Positions 25,539 through 33,916 of a stretch of 40,000 bases of DNA are shown here, piece by piece (positions within the stretch are counted from its first letter, which is position 1; the number at the start of each line of letters is the position of its first letter). The notes beneath the pieces are model-generated. The model was not told the DNA's origin, ran no database searches, and saw only the letters and a list, made by a program, of their open reading frames with translations. A program made the position numbers and the translations under genes. Origin of the DNA: an uncultured Pelagibacteraceae bacterium (GTDB lineage Bacteria > Pseudomonadota > Alphaproteobacteria > Pelagibacterales > Pelagibacteraceae). The stretch spans positions 1 through 40,000 of the forward strand of contig CACGON010000002.1 in assembly GCA_902574695.1 (NCBI GenBank), given 5' to 3'.

Positions 25539-26679
25539 CAGGCAATTTATTGATAAATCTGATATTAAAACAGTTGTTAAAGTTTTAAAGTCAGATTTTT
25601 TAACTCAAGGACCAAATGTAAGTATTTTTGAAAAAAACTTATCAAAATTTGTCGGTTCTAAATATGCCGTAGCAGTAAGTAGTGCATCAGCGGGTCTTCA
25701 TTTGTCTTGTTTAGCATTAGGTCTGAAAAAAAATGATATACTCTGGACTACACCAAATACATTTGTTGCTTCGGCGTCTTGTGGGTTACACTGTGGAGCA
25801 AAATTGGATTTTGTAGACATAGATATAAATACAAATAATATTTCAATTAAAAAATTAGAAGAAAAATTAGAAAAAGCAAAAAAGTTTAAAAAATTACCAA
25901 AAATTTTAGTTCCCGTTCATTTTTCTGGGCAACCCACTTTGCAAGATGAGATATTTAGACTCTCAAAAAGGTATAAGTTTAAAGTTTTAGAGGATGCATC
26001 TCACTCATTAGGGGCTTCTTATAAAAAAGTAAAAGTTGGAAGTTGTAAGTGGTCAGATATAGCCGTTTTTAGTTTTCATCCAGTAAAAACGATCACCTCA
26101 GGTGAAGGTGGTGTAATAACAACAAATAATAAAAAAATTTATGAAATGCTTTTAAACTTGAGAACACATGGGATAGTAAATAATTTTAATAATTTAAAAA
26201 AAAAAATAAATTCAAAGTGGTATTATGAACAACAATATTTAGGATTTAATTATCGTTTAAATGATATTCAGGCTGCGTTAGGAAACTCACAACTTAAAAA
26301 AATTACAAAATTCGTTAAATATAGAAATACCATTGCAGATTACTACTTTGATAGACTTAAGAATTTAAATATTGATTTGCCTACTATTAACAAAAACGTA
26401 GTTTCAACATTTCATTTATTTGTTATTAAATTAAGAACCAAAAATTTAAAAAAATATGATGAGATTTTCAAAAAAATTTTGTCTAATGGAATTGGTATAA
26501 ATCTTCATTATTTACCAATTCACTTACATCCACTGTATAAAAAAATGGGATTTAAAAAAGGTGATTATCCAGTTGCCGAAAGATATTCGGAGACTGCAAT
26601 AAGTATTCCAATCTATTATGGACTAACAAAAAAAAAGGTTGATAAAGTTATTAAGATTTTAAAAAGGATTATAAAGTAA
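25522..26679 (+). CDS. pseC: UDP-4-amino-4,6-dideoxy-AltNAc aminotransferase (PseC-type)
   Basis: A 385-residue DegT-type PLP aminotransferase acting on the PseB product. It starts IPYSRQFIDKSDIKTVVKV, a PseC hallmark. It continues FLTQGPNVSIFEKNL, SSASAGLHLSCLALG, TTPNTFVASASCGLHCGA, PVHFSGQP, EDASHSLGASY and the lysine segment SFHPVKTITSGEGGVI, then FNYRLNDIQAALG. Full length and intact. The 17-base overlap with pseB suggests coupled translation. A 25-base gap separates it from the DUF4915 fusion. The product would feed the acetyltransferase and amidotransferases further down the operon. Confidence 0.93.
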   Translation: MIIPYSRQFIDKSDIKTVVKVLKSDFLTQGPNVSIFEKNLSKFVGSKYAVAVSSASAGLHLSCLALGLKKNDILWTTPNTFVASASCGLHCGAKLDFVDIDINTNNISIKKLEEKLEKAKKFKKLPKILVPVHFSGQPTLQDEIFRLSKRYKFKVLEDASHSLGASYKKVKVGSCKWSDIAVFSFHPVKTITSGEGGVITTNNKKIYEMLLNLRTHGIVNNFNNLKKKINSKWYYEQQYLGFNYRLNDIQAALGNSQLKKITKFVKYRNTIADYYFDRLKNLNIDLPTINKNVVSTFHLFVIKLRTKNLKKYDEIFKKILSNGIGINLHYLPIHLHPLYKKMGFKKGDYPVAERYSETAISIPIYYGLTKKKVDKVIKILKRIIK

Positions 26680-26704
26680 ACTTAATGCATGGTAATTAAA
26701 ATTT

Positions 26705-27925
26705 ATGAATAAAAAAATTTCATTCTCTTCTTTAAAAGACATAAATACTTTAACAAAAGGTAAAAAAATTGTTTTATTTGGAGCTGGAAATATAGCCGAA
26801 AAAACCCTCAGAATAATTGATAAAAAAAAATTAGTTTTTATTGTTGATAATGCATCAAATCATTGGGGGAAAAAACAAACTAATTTTCAAATTAAAAATC
26901 CTATAAATATAAAAAATTTAAGTAAAAAATATTTCATAATTATATGTACAACCTCTTATACAGATGTAGCTAATCAATTAAGTAAATATGGATTTAAACA
27001 AAATGAATTTACTGTTTCTCCAGTTTTGAATGATCTTAGATCAATTGATGAATTAGAAAAAATGGAGAAAAAAATTATATTTTCAAGTGGTTCACCAAAA
27101 AAAAATGATCCTCTTAGTGGGGGTGGAATTTATCTTTTAGAATTAAATGGCACTAAGTGGAAGTATAAAAAAAAAATAAGTGGAAATTGTTATGGAATAA
27201 TAAAATATAATAATAATTTTGTATCTGTTGACGCAGATTTAGGAATTTTTGAGTTTAGTAAGTCTTTTAAAATCTTAAGATCGAAAAAATTACCAAAAAA
27301 TAGTAGAGGACACGGTATACACTTTAATGAAAGTAGATCAGAATTTTATGTAGTGTGCTCATATCAAGATTCAATATTAGTTTTGGATAAAAAATTTGAA
27401 ATAAAGGGAAAAATTAAAATTTCTGATAAGATGAAAAATGAAAAAACTGCATGCCACCATGCTAATGACTGTGTGTCTTATAAAAACAGTCTTTATGTTT
27501 CAATGTTTTCTAAAAGTGGTAATTGGAAATTAGACTCTTTTGATGGTGCAATTTTAGAAATTGATTTAATTAAAAAAAGACCATCTTCAACTATTTTGGA
27601 TAATCTTTGGATGCCTCATAATCCTAAAATAATAAATGGATCCTTTTATGTTCTAGATTCTTTACGAGGATTCCTAAAAGGAAATAATTTTAATACAATT
27701 GCAACATTTCCAGGTTTCACGAGAGGATTAGCACATGATGGAAACTATTTTTTTATTGGTCAAAGCAAAAATAGAAATTTTTCAAGAAACCTAGGAGTAA
27801 ATAATAATACCTCAATAGATTCTGGAATAATAATTTTTGATGAAGAAAAAAAAATTTCTAGATTTTTACAGCTTTCATCAGAAATATCTGAAATACACTC
27901 TATTGAGTTTTTAGATTATGAATAG
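26705..27925 (+). CDS. Rossmann-type domain fused to DUF4915 beta-propeller-like domain
   Basis: A 406-residue protein of unknown function. Residues ~15-110 form a nucleotide-binding-like domain starting KKIVLFGAGNIAEKTLRII, with VFIVDNASNHWG and YFIIICTTSY. This resembles the N-terminal domain of PglD-type and C-methyltransferase-C proteins. Residues ~125-406 resemble DUF4915/TIGR03032-type propellers: FSSGSPKKNDPLSGGGIYLL, NSRGHGIHFNES, ACHHANDCVSYKNSLYVSMF, LWMPHNPKIINGSFYVLDS and GFTRGLAHDGNYFFIGQS. The repeated H-N/HxD and SxG-type blades suggest ligand binding, perhaps of a sugar. It sits between pseC and the DUF4910 genes and ends 19 bases before the latter. Assignments are by pattern; no function is proposed with confidence. 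Confidence 0.6.
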   Translation: MNKKISFSSLKDINTLTKGKKIVLFGAGNIAEKTLRIIDKKKLVFIVDNASNHWGKKQTNFQIKNPINIKNLSKKYFIIICTTSYTDVANQLSKYGFKQNEFTVSPVLNDLRSIDELEKMEKKIIFSSGSPKKNDPLSGGGIYLLELNGTKWKYKKKISGNCYGIIKYNNNFVSVDADLGIFEFSKSFKILRSKKLPKNSRGHGIHFNESRSEFYVVCSYQDSILVLDKKFEIKGKIKISDKMKNEKTACHHANDCVSYKNSLYVSMFSKSGNWKLDSFDGAILEIDLIKKRPSSTILDNLWMPHNPKIINGSFYVLDSLRGFLKGNNFNTIATFPGFTRGLAHDGNYFFIGQSKNRNFSRNLGVNNNTSIDSGIIIFDEEKKISRFLQLSSEISEIHSIEFLDYE

Positions 27926-27944
27926 AATTTAAATTAAACGAATA

Positions 27945-29225
27945 ATGATCAAAAAACAAATTGAGAAAACATTTGATAAACTTTGGCCCTTGTGCAGAAG
28001 TATTACTGGAGATGGCTATCAAGCCTCATTAGATATACTCTCAAAAATCAACTCTTTTAAAAAAATACACTTTAAGTCTGGTACTAAAGTTTTTGACTGG
28101 GTAATACCTCAAGAATGGAATATCAAAAATGCATATATTAAATATAAAGGACAAAAAATAATAGATTTTAAAAAAAATAATCTACATGTCATTGGTTATT
28201 CATCAGCAATTAAAAAAAAACTTACTTTTAAAGATTTAAAAAATAATATTTTTTTCCTCAAAAATAGCCCTAATGCAGTTCCTTATTTAACTTCGTATTA
28301 CAAAAAAACATGGGGATTTTGTTTATCCTTTAATCAGTACAAAAAACTAAAAAAAAAAGGAATTTATGATGTTTTAATCGATAGTTCATTTAAGAAAGGT
28401 AAATTAACTATTGGTGAAGATATTATAAAAGGAAAATCGTCTAAAGAAATAATGTTTTCAAGCTACCTCTGCCACCCCTCAATGGCAAATAATGAATTAT
28501 CTGGTCCCTTGGTACTTACTTATTTAGCCTCGGAATTTAAAAGGAAATTTAAAAACCCTAGATTTACATATAGATTTGTAATTTTACCAGAAACTATTGG
28601 CTCAATATCTTATCTCTCCAAGTATGGAAAAGTATTAAAAAATAAATTAATTGCGGGTTTTCAATTGTCATGCATTGGCGATAAATCCCATTATACTTTT
28701 AAGACAAGTAGAAGAGAAAATACTCTTGCAGATAAGGCCGGAATAAATTTAATGAATGATCAAAAAAATACAAATATAATTAAATTTGATCCAGCAATTG
28801 GAAGTGATGAGAGGCAATACTGCTCTCCAGGTTTTGACTTACCTTTTGCATCTTTTTCAAGAAGTATTTATACAAAATATTCAGAGTATCACACTTCATT
28901 AGATAATAAATCTATTATGTCTTTTGAAAAAATGGAAAGAACAGTAAATGATTTATTAAATTTAGTATTTAATATTGAAAACAATCACTATTACAATAAT
29001 AAATATAATAAAGGAGAACCATTCCTCAGTAAAAGAAATTTATTTCGAACTCTATCGAAAAAAGAACGAGATTTAGATGAAATTTCAATATGGTGGATCT
29101 TAAACTATTCTGATGGCAAACATGATTTATTTGATATATCTAAAAAATCAGGTCTTAAAATGATTTCATTAATAAGGACAGCAAAAATCTTACAAAAAAG
29201 TAAATTAATCACACAATTAAAATGA
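27945..29225 (+). CDS. DUF4910 (DUF2172) aminopeptidase-like protein with C-terminal wHTH
   Basis: A 426-residue M28-like protein. It starts IEKTFDKLWPLCRSITGDGY and FDWVIPQEWNIKNAYI. Metal/catalytic candidates are His177 (CHPSMANNELSG), Glu216 (LPETIGS), Asp288 (GSDERQY) and His316 (EYHTSLDN), so the active site looks intact. The last ~60 residues form a winged-helix (HTH_47-like) tail beginning IWWILNYSDGKHDLFDI. Such proteins recur in surface-glycan clusters. Their substrate is not established to my knowledge; hydrolysis of an amide or peptide-like bond on an amino sugar is an inference. A paralogue follows with a 4-base overlap (ATGA). Confidence 0.8.
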   Translation: MIKKQIEKTFDKLWPLCRSITGDGYQASLDILSKINSFKKIHFKSGTKVFDWVIPQEWNIKNAYIKYKGQKIIDFKKNNLHVIGYSSAIKKKLTFKDLKNNIFFLKNSPNAVPYLTSYYKKTWGFCLSFNQYKKLKKKGIYDVLIDSSFKKGKLTIGEDIIKGKSSKEIMFSSYLCHPSMANNELSGPLVLTYLASEFKRKFKNPRFTYRFVILPETIGSISYLSKYGKVLKNKLIAGFQLSCIGDKSHYTFKTSRRENTLADKAGINLMNDQKNTNIIKFDPAIGSDERQYCSPGFDLPFASFSRSIYTKYSEYHTSLDNKSIMSFEKMERTVNDLLNLVFNIENNHYYNNKYNKGEPFLSKRNLFRTLSKKERDLDEISIWWILNYSDGKHDLFDISKKSGLKMISLIRTAKILQKSKLITQLK

Positions 29226-30529
29226 CAAATAACGAAACATCTCTTTTTAATGATAAAAATATTGGAAAAGAAATTTGGGCTGATTTCCTTACATTGTATA
29301 AAAATTTTTCGAGTTACAATGGAAGTGAAACTGAAAAAACAATTTTTTTTTTAAAAAAAAAACTTGGTATCAAAATTATAAAATATAAATATGGGAAAAA
29401 AATAAAAAGTTGGAGAATTCCTACCTATAGAAAAGTTATAAAAGGAATTTTAAAAAGAAACAAAAAAAATATTTTAAATTATAAAGATAATAAATTTTTT
29501 ATTTGGCAAAATAGTGTTTCTATTAAAAAAAAATTAAAATTTAATGAGCTTAAGTCACATATTTATTATAAAAAAGAAAATAAAAAAAGTGTACCATTGA
29601 ATAATGTTGCCTATACAAATACATGGGGGCTTTCTATGCCATACAATCAATTTTTGAAATTAAATAAAAAATCTTTATATGAGATTGAAATAGTATCAAA
29701 AAAGTATAATTCTGATTTACAGATTGGTGAGTTATTAATTAAAGGTAAGTCAAAACAAGAAATTTTAATTGACTCTGTAATAAGTTGTCCGTCGTTAGGT
29801 AATAATGTTTCAGCAATTGCTGTAATTTTATCTGTAGTAAAATTCCTATTAAAGAAAAATAATTATTTTTCGTATAGAATTTTGTTTACCCCTGAAACAA
29901 TAGGGCCATTATCTATGCTTGAAAGAATAAAAAAAAATAAAAATATTCTTGGCGGATCTTGTTTTACAAATTTAGGATATGGAAAATATTTTAATTATAA
30001 AGAGTCAAGAAGTGGAAATACTATATTTGATAAATCAATCAAATATTTAAAAAAAAAAGATAAGCTTTTAAAAATTAAATTAAGAAAATTTGAAACAAGC
30101 ACAGGATTTTCAGGAAATGAAAAAGCATATAATTCTCTTGGATATAAATGTAACATGGGAAATTTTTCTAGATCTATATTAAATTCATACACAGAATATG
30201 ATACGCATTTAGATAATAAAGATTTTGTCTCACTAAAAAATATGATTCAAAGTTTAAATGTAATTAATAGAGTTTTAGAAATTGTTGATTCAGAAAGAAG
30301 ATATATTTATAATTTTGATGGAGAACCATCTTATTCTAATTATGGCCTTCAGGACAAAATACAAAATAATAATGCTAGATCCATTATAGATTATTTAGTT
30401 ACTTATTCAGACGGAAGTAAAACACTGCTAGATTTTGCACTAAGTTCAAAGTTTAAATTAGTTGAATTAAAAAAATATGCAAAAATCTTAAAAAATAAAA
30501 ATATCTTAAAGGAAATTAAAGTTGAATAA
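29222..30529 (+). CDS. Degenerate DUF4910 paralogue (probable pseudoenzyme)
   Basis: A 435-residue protein colinear with its upstream neighbour (same framework WRIPTYRKVIKGILK, TWGLSMPYNQFLKLN, TPETIGPLSML, and the YSDGSKTLLDFALSS wHTH tail). The metal-site positions are altered: His177 becomes Cys189 (SCPSLGNN), Asp288 becomes Asn299 (SGNEKAY) and His316 becomes Asp327 (EYDTHLDN), while Glu225 is kept. The NNELSG loop becomes NNVSAI. It is therefore probably not a hydrolase of the same type and may be a regulatory or scaffold partner. A T10A10 tract at 29343-29362 lies in its coding sequence. It overlaps the next gene by 8 bases. Confidence 0.75.
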   Translation: MTNNETSLFNDKNIGKEIWADFLTLYKNFSSYNGSETEKTIFFLKKKLGIKIIKYKYGKKIKSWRIPTYRKVIKGILKRNKKNILNYKDNKFFIWQNSVSIKKKLKFNELKSHIYYKKENKKSVPLNNVAYTNTWGLSMPYNQFLKLNKKSLYEIEIVSKKYNSDLQIGELLIKGKSKQEILIDSVISCPSLGNNVSAIAVILSVVKFLLKKNNYFSYRILFTPETIGPLSMLERIKKNKNILGGSCFTNLGYGKYFNYKESRSGNTIFDKSIKYLKKKDKLLKIKLRKFETSTGFSGNEKAYNSLGYKCNMGNFSRSILNSYTEYDTHLDNKDFVSLKNMIQSLNVINRVLEIVDSERRYIYNFDGEPSYSNYGLQDKIQNNNARSIIDYLVTYSDGSKTLLDFALSSKFKLVELKKYAKILKNKNILKEIKVE

Positions 30530-31535
30530 AAAATTTAAGTTAGGAAAGATATCACATTTTATAATTCTGGGAGGATCTTTAAACTCATTGAATTTTTGTA
30601 AATTTTTAAAGGCAAAAAAGGTTAAATTTTCTCTTTTTTTAAATAAGCGACAAGCAAATGAAATATTTGGTAAAAAGAAACTTAAATTGTTGTTAAGTCA
30701 ATTTGGTATCAAGTTTTTTTTAACTGAAAATTTAAATAAAAATAAATTTTTTTTAAATTTAAATCCAATCAATAGTTTAATTATAGGTTTTGGTGAACCC
30801 TGGAAGATCGATTTAAAAATTCTAAGATTATATAAAAATAGAGCATTAGATTTTATGGGGATACCAATGCCCATGTATAGGGGTGGAGCACATTACACTT
30901 GGATGATTATTAATCAGAGCAGAATTGGTGGCGCATATATTCAAAATATAGATGCAAACACAATACAGGGAAAAAGTGATACAAATATGTTTTTATTTGG
31001 AAAAAATTATAATTATCCAAGTTCACTTAAGATACCAATTGATTTTTTTAATTACTCCTGCAAAAAGGAATTAGAGGTTTTAAAAATGTTTTACAGAAAA
31101 GTAAAACTTAATTCTTGGTTTAATCTTAAAACTTTTAAAAAAAAAAATTCCCTATTTTTTCCTAGATTAAAAAGTACAGAAAATTCTTATATAAATTGGC
31201 ACTATAATGATAATGATATTTTTAACTTTATTAATGCTTTTGATGATCCATATAAAGGAGCACAAACTTTTATAAAAAATAAAAAAATCTTTATTAAGAA
31301 AATTTATAAATTGAAAAAAATTAAAGTAAATTTTGGAGAATTTTCAAAAGGCCTTATTGTAAATAAAAATGGAGGCTTTGTTTATATTGCTTTAAATAAA
31401 TGTATTATTATTACAAAAAATATATTTGATGAGAAAAATAATAATATTGTAAACAAGATTAAGATTGGTCAAAGACTTTATACTCCATATAAGTATATCG
31501 ATAGTGCAATGAAATTTTTAAGGAATGATATATGA
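30522..31535 (+). CDS. Formyltransferase-like protein lacking the catalytic triad
   Basis: A 337-residue protein that starts at a TTG overlapping the previous stop. It has an N-terminal Rossmann half (HFIILGGSLNSLNFCKFL), then the formyltransferase linker as FMGIPMPMYRGGAHYTW (YRGG at residues 119-122). A C-terminal Fmt/ArnA-like OB part begins INWHYNDNDIFNFINAF and includes DDPYKGAQTFI. Normal enzymes carry N-x-H before the LPxYRG loop and a D-T-G later. Here the N-x-H position reads D-F-M and the DTG position reads IQG, so the triad is absent. It may bind a sugar without transferring a formyl group. It overlaps the GNAT gene by 4 bases (ATGA). Confidence 0.65.
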   Translation: MNKKFKLGKISHFIILGGSLNSLNFCKFLKAKKVKFSLFLNKRQANEIFGKKKLKLLLSQFGIKFFLTENLNKNKFFLNLNPINSLIIGFGEPWKIDLKILRLYKNRALDFMGIPMPMYRGGAHYTWMIINQSRIGGAYIQNIDANTIQGKSDTNMFLFGKNYNYPSSLKIPIDFFNYSCKKELEVLKMFYRKVKLNSWFNLKTFKKKNSLFFPRLKSTENSYINWHYNDNDIFNFINAFDDPYKGAQTFIKNKKIFIKKIYKLKKIKVNFGEFSKGLIVNKNGGFVYIALNKCIIITKNIFDEKNNNIVNKIKIGQRLYTPYKYIDSAMKFLRNDI

Positions 31536-32053
31536 AAAAATTATCTAGCATTTATTTAAAAAAATTAAGTCTAAAAAATTTTAATCCAAATTATTATAAT
31601 TGGGTAAATGACAAGAAAGTGAATAAATTTTTAGAAATTCGATTTAAAAAACAAAGTAAAAATGATGTAAAAAAGTTCATCAAGTATTGTAGTAATTCAA
31701 AAAATATTGTTCTCTTTGGAATTTTTTTAGAGGATAATAATTTTCATATCGGAAATATAAAAATTTTTATAACTAGCAGGATTCATAAAAGGGCTGAGGT
31801 TGGACTTCTGCTTGGAGAAAAAAAATTTTGGGGTAGAGGATATGGTACCAAGGCTATAAAGTTAACTACAAATTTTGCAAAAAAAAAATTAAAACTTAAA
31901 AAATTATATGCTGGATGTTATGAGGAAAATATTGCTTCAAAAAAAATATTTTTAAAAGCTGGATGGAAAATTGAAGGTTTTCAAAAGTCTTTTTGGAAGT
32001 TAAATTCAAAAAAAAGAACTGGAGAGATATTACTTGGAAAGCACTTTAAATAA
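31532..32053 (+). CDS. GNAT N-acetyltransferase (PseH-like position)
   Basis: A 173-residue RimJ/RimL-type acetyltransferase. Features are LFGIFLEDNNFHIGNIKIF (strands 2-3), KRAEVGLLLGEKKFWGRGYG with the acetyl-CoA loop GRGYGTKA, and YEENIASKKIFLKAGW (helix and strand 5). The fold is complete and the length is typical. In pseudaminic acid loci the enzyme in this position (PseH) acetylates the 4-amino group of the PseC product, which is the most likely role. It is the last gene before a 67-base gap holding a strong hairpin and a good ribosome site, so the following genes may be translated independently. Confidence 0.82.
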   Translation: MKKLSSIYLKKLSLKNFNPNYYNWVNDKKVNKFLEIRFKKQSKNDVKKFIKYCSNSKNIVLFGIFLEDNNFHIGNIKIFITSRIHKRAEVGLLLGEKKFWGRGYGTKAIKLTTNFAKKKLKLKKLYAGCYEENIASKKIFLKAGWKIEGFQKSFWKLNSKKRTGEILLGKHFK

Positions 32054-32065
32054 TAATCAAGATAT

Positions 32066-32099
32066 ATATCTTCTTTTCTTACTAAAGAAAAAAAGATAT
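32066..32099. other. Long imperfect inverted repeat (RNA hairpin) between GNAT and pseA1
   Basis: Arms 32066-32080 and 32085-32099 pair over 15 positions with a single mismatch (32073 against 32092) and enclose a 4-base ACTA loop. It lies in the 67-base gap between the GNAT stop (32053) and the ATG at 32121. There is no U-tract after it on either strand, so it does not look like an intrinsic terminator. An AGAGGA ribosome site (32109-32114) follows and lies 6 bases before the ATG. An RNase-processing site or mRNA-stability hairpin inside the operon is the simplest reading. Confidence 0.6.
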
Positions 32100-32120
32100 T
32101 AGTAATTTAGAGGAAAATTT

Positions 32121-33311
32121 ATGAAAAGTTGTAAAACATGTTTGTTGCCAGAGACTCACGAAACTATTTCATTCGATAAAAAAGGAAATTGTTCCATATG
32201 CTATAATTTTAAAACAAAATCTAAAATAAATTGGAACTCAAAAAAAAAAGAATTAAATCAAATAATAAATAAATTTAAAACTTTTCAAAAAGATCAAGAA
32301 TATGATTGTATAGTTCCTTTTAGTGGGGGCAAAGATAGTACATGGACATTGTATTATTTGGTTAAAGAATACAATCTTAAACCTTTGGTGGTAAGATTTG
32401 ATCATGGTTTTTTTAGACCAAATTTAGAAAATAATGTTAAGAATATTTCAAGAAATCTTGGTGTAGATATTCAGACATATACACCTAACTGGAAAGTTGT
32501 CCAAAAGTTGATGTTACAGTCTCTTATTGAAAAAGGCGATTTTTGCTGGCATTGCCACACTGGTATTTTTTCTTACCCGATGAGAGTGGCTGTAGAAAAA
32601 AAAATCCCATTAATTATATGGGGTGAGCCATCCTCAGAATATACAGCTTATTATGGATACGACTCAGATGAGTTAGTAGACGAAAAGAGATTTAATAGAT
32701 TTGTAAACCTAGGAATAAATGCTGAGGATATGTATTTGAGACTTAAGGGAGAATTAAAAATTAGAGATTTAAAACCATTTATATACCCTTCGGAAAAATC
32801 TTTAAGAGAAATAAAATGTCTTTCTATTTGCCTTGGTAGCTATATTAAATGGGATGTTAAAAAACAATCAAAAATTATAAAAACTGAGCTCGGTTGGAAA
32901 GGAGACGAAGTTGAGAACGTGCCTAAGATTTACAGCTATGAAAAAATTGAATGTTATATGCAAGGTGTAAGAGATTACTTAAAATATATCAAAAGAGGAT
33001 ATTCAAGACCAACGCATTTAGCTGCTATAGATTTAAGAAATAAAAGATTAAATAAAAAACAAGCAAACAAAATAATAAAAGAATTTGAGGGTAAAAGACC
33101 TCCAAGCCTAGATTTATTTTTAGATTTTATCGGAATCAGTGAAAAGAAATTTATGGAAATAGCTATATCTCATGAGGTTTCTCCTTATAAACATAATCAT
33201 AAATTAATAAAAAAAGGTAAAAAAACTAACGATTACAAACTTTGGTCTAAAGAAGGTGCTTTAGATAAAAAGACTTCAAATAATATTCTTAAAAATAGTG
33301 GTAAATTTTGA
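32121..33311 (+). CDS. pseA: N-acetyl sugar amidotransferase (PseA/WbpG/WbuX type), copy 1
   Basis: A 396-residue ATP-PP-loop amidotransferase. The N-terminus carries paired Cys motifs (CKTCLLPETH and CSICYNF). The PP-loop is VPFSGGKDSTWTLYYL, then VRFDHGFFRPN, DFCWHCHTGIFSYP, IIWGEPSSEYTAYY and a C-terminal DLKPFIYPSEKSLREIKCL. With ammonia from its HisH/HisF partners it converts an N-acetyl (or C-linked) group to an acetamidino group on a sugar. It is preceded by a strong AGAGGA ribosome site. It overlaps HisH by 4 bases and is first in the order PseA-HisH-HisF. The last ~60 residues provide the reference that shows where the second copy is broken. Confidence 0.92.
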   Translation: MKSCKTCLLPETHETISFDKKGNCSICYNFKTKSKINWNSKKKELNQIINKFKTFQKDQEYDCIVPFSGGKDSTWTLYYLVKEYNLKPLVVRFDHGFFRPNLENNVKNISRNLGVDIQTYTPNWKVVQKLMLQSLIEKGDFCWHCHTGIFSYPMRVAVEKKIPLIIWGEPSSEYTAYYGYDSDELVDEKRFNRFVNLGINAEDMYLRLKGELKIRDLKPFIYPSEKSLREIKCLSICLGSYIKWDVKKQSKIIKTELGWKGDEVENVPKIYSYEKIECYMQGVRDYLKYIKRGYSRPTHLAAIDLRNKRLNKKQANKIIKEFEGKRPPSLDLFLDFIGISEKKFMEIAISHEVSPYKHNHKLIKKGKKTNDYKLWSKEGALDKKTSNNILKNSGKF

Positions 33312-33916
33312 TTAAAAAAGTTGGCATATTGAATTATAACTCAGGAAATATTAGATCCATTGCATCTGCAATAAATTATATCGGTTATGAAACTGTTATG
33401 CTTAACCAAAAAAGCGATTTTAAAGATATTGATTATGTTATTTTGCCAGGAGTTGGTGCGTTTGGTAATTGTGTGAAAAAATTAAAGAAAAGTTTTATTT
33501 ACAATTTATTAAAAAAAAATGAGTTAAAAAGGCCTTTGTTAGGTATTTGTGTTGGCTTCCAATTATTATTTAATAGAAGTGATGAGAGCCCAAATCAAAA
33601 TGGATTATCAATTTTTAAAGAGAAATTTTCAAAATTTCCTAATTCAAAAAATTTTAAAATTCCCCATGTGGGTTGGAATGAAGTAAAATTTAAAAAAAAT
33701 TGTAATTATTTTAAAAAGGGTTACTCGTATGATTTTTATTTTGATCATTCGTATTTTTTAAAAAATTCAAAATTTTCGTTGTGTAAATCTAAACATTCAG
33801 TAGAATTTACAAGTGTTGTACAGAGGAATAATATTTTAGCTTGCCAGTTCCATCCAGAAAAAAGCCAAAAAAATGGTTTGGAATTCTTAAAATATTTTTT
33901 TAATTACTATGGTTAA
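33308..33916 (+). CDS. hisH: HisH-like glutaminase subunit, copy 1
   Basis: A 202-residue class I glutamine amidotransferase of the imidazole-glycerol-phosphate-synthase type. It starts with TTG (the TGA of pseA overlaps: TTGA). Catalytic marks are ILPGVGAFGN, the nucleophile Cys in GICVGFQLLF, and the His-Glu pair in QFHPEKSQKNG. All three catalytic residues are present. Beside a PseA/WbpG enzyme the paralogue supplies ammonia to amidination and not to histidine synthesis. It overlaps HisF by 8 bases. The histidine operon itself is not in this window. Confidence 0.9.
   Translation: MIKKVGILNYNSGNIRSIASAINYIGYETVMLNQKSDFKDIDYVILPGVGAFGNCVKKLKKSFIYNLLKKNELKRPLLGICVGFQLLFNRSDESPNQNGLSIFKEKFSKFPNSKNFKIPHVGWNEVKFKKNCNYFKKGYSYDFYFDHSYFLKNSKFSLCKSKHSVEFTSVVQRNNILACQFHPEKSQKNGLEFLKYFFNYYG

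Noticed and set aside
29343..29362. T10A10 as an intrinsic terminator.
   Set aside because: It lies inside an intact coding frame, has no loop and no GC-containing stem.
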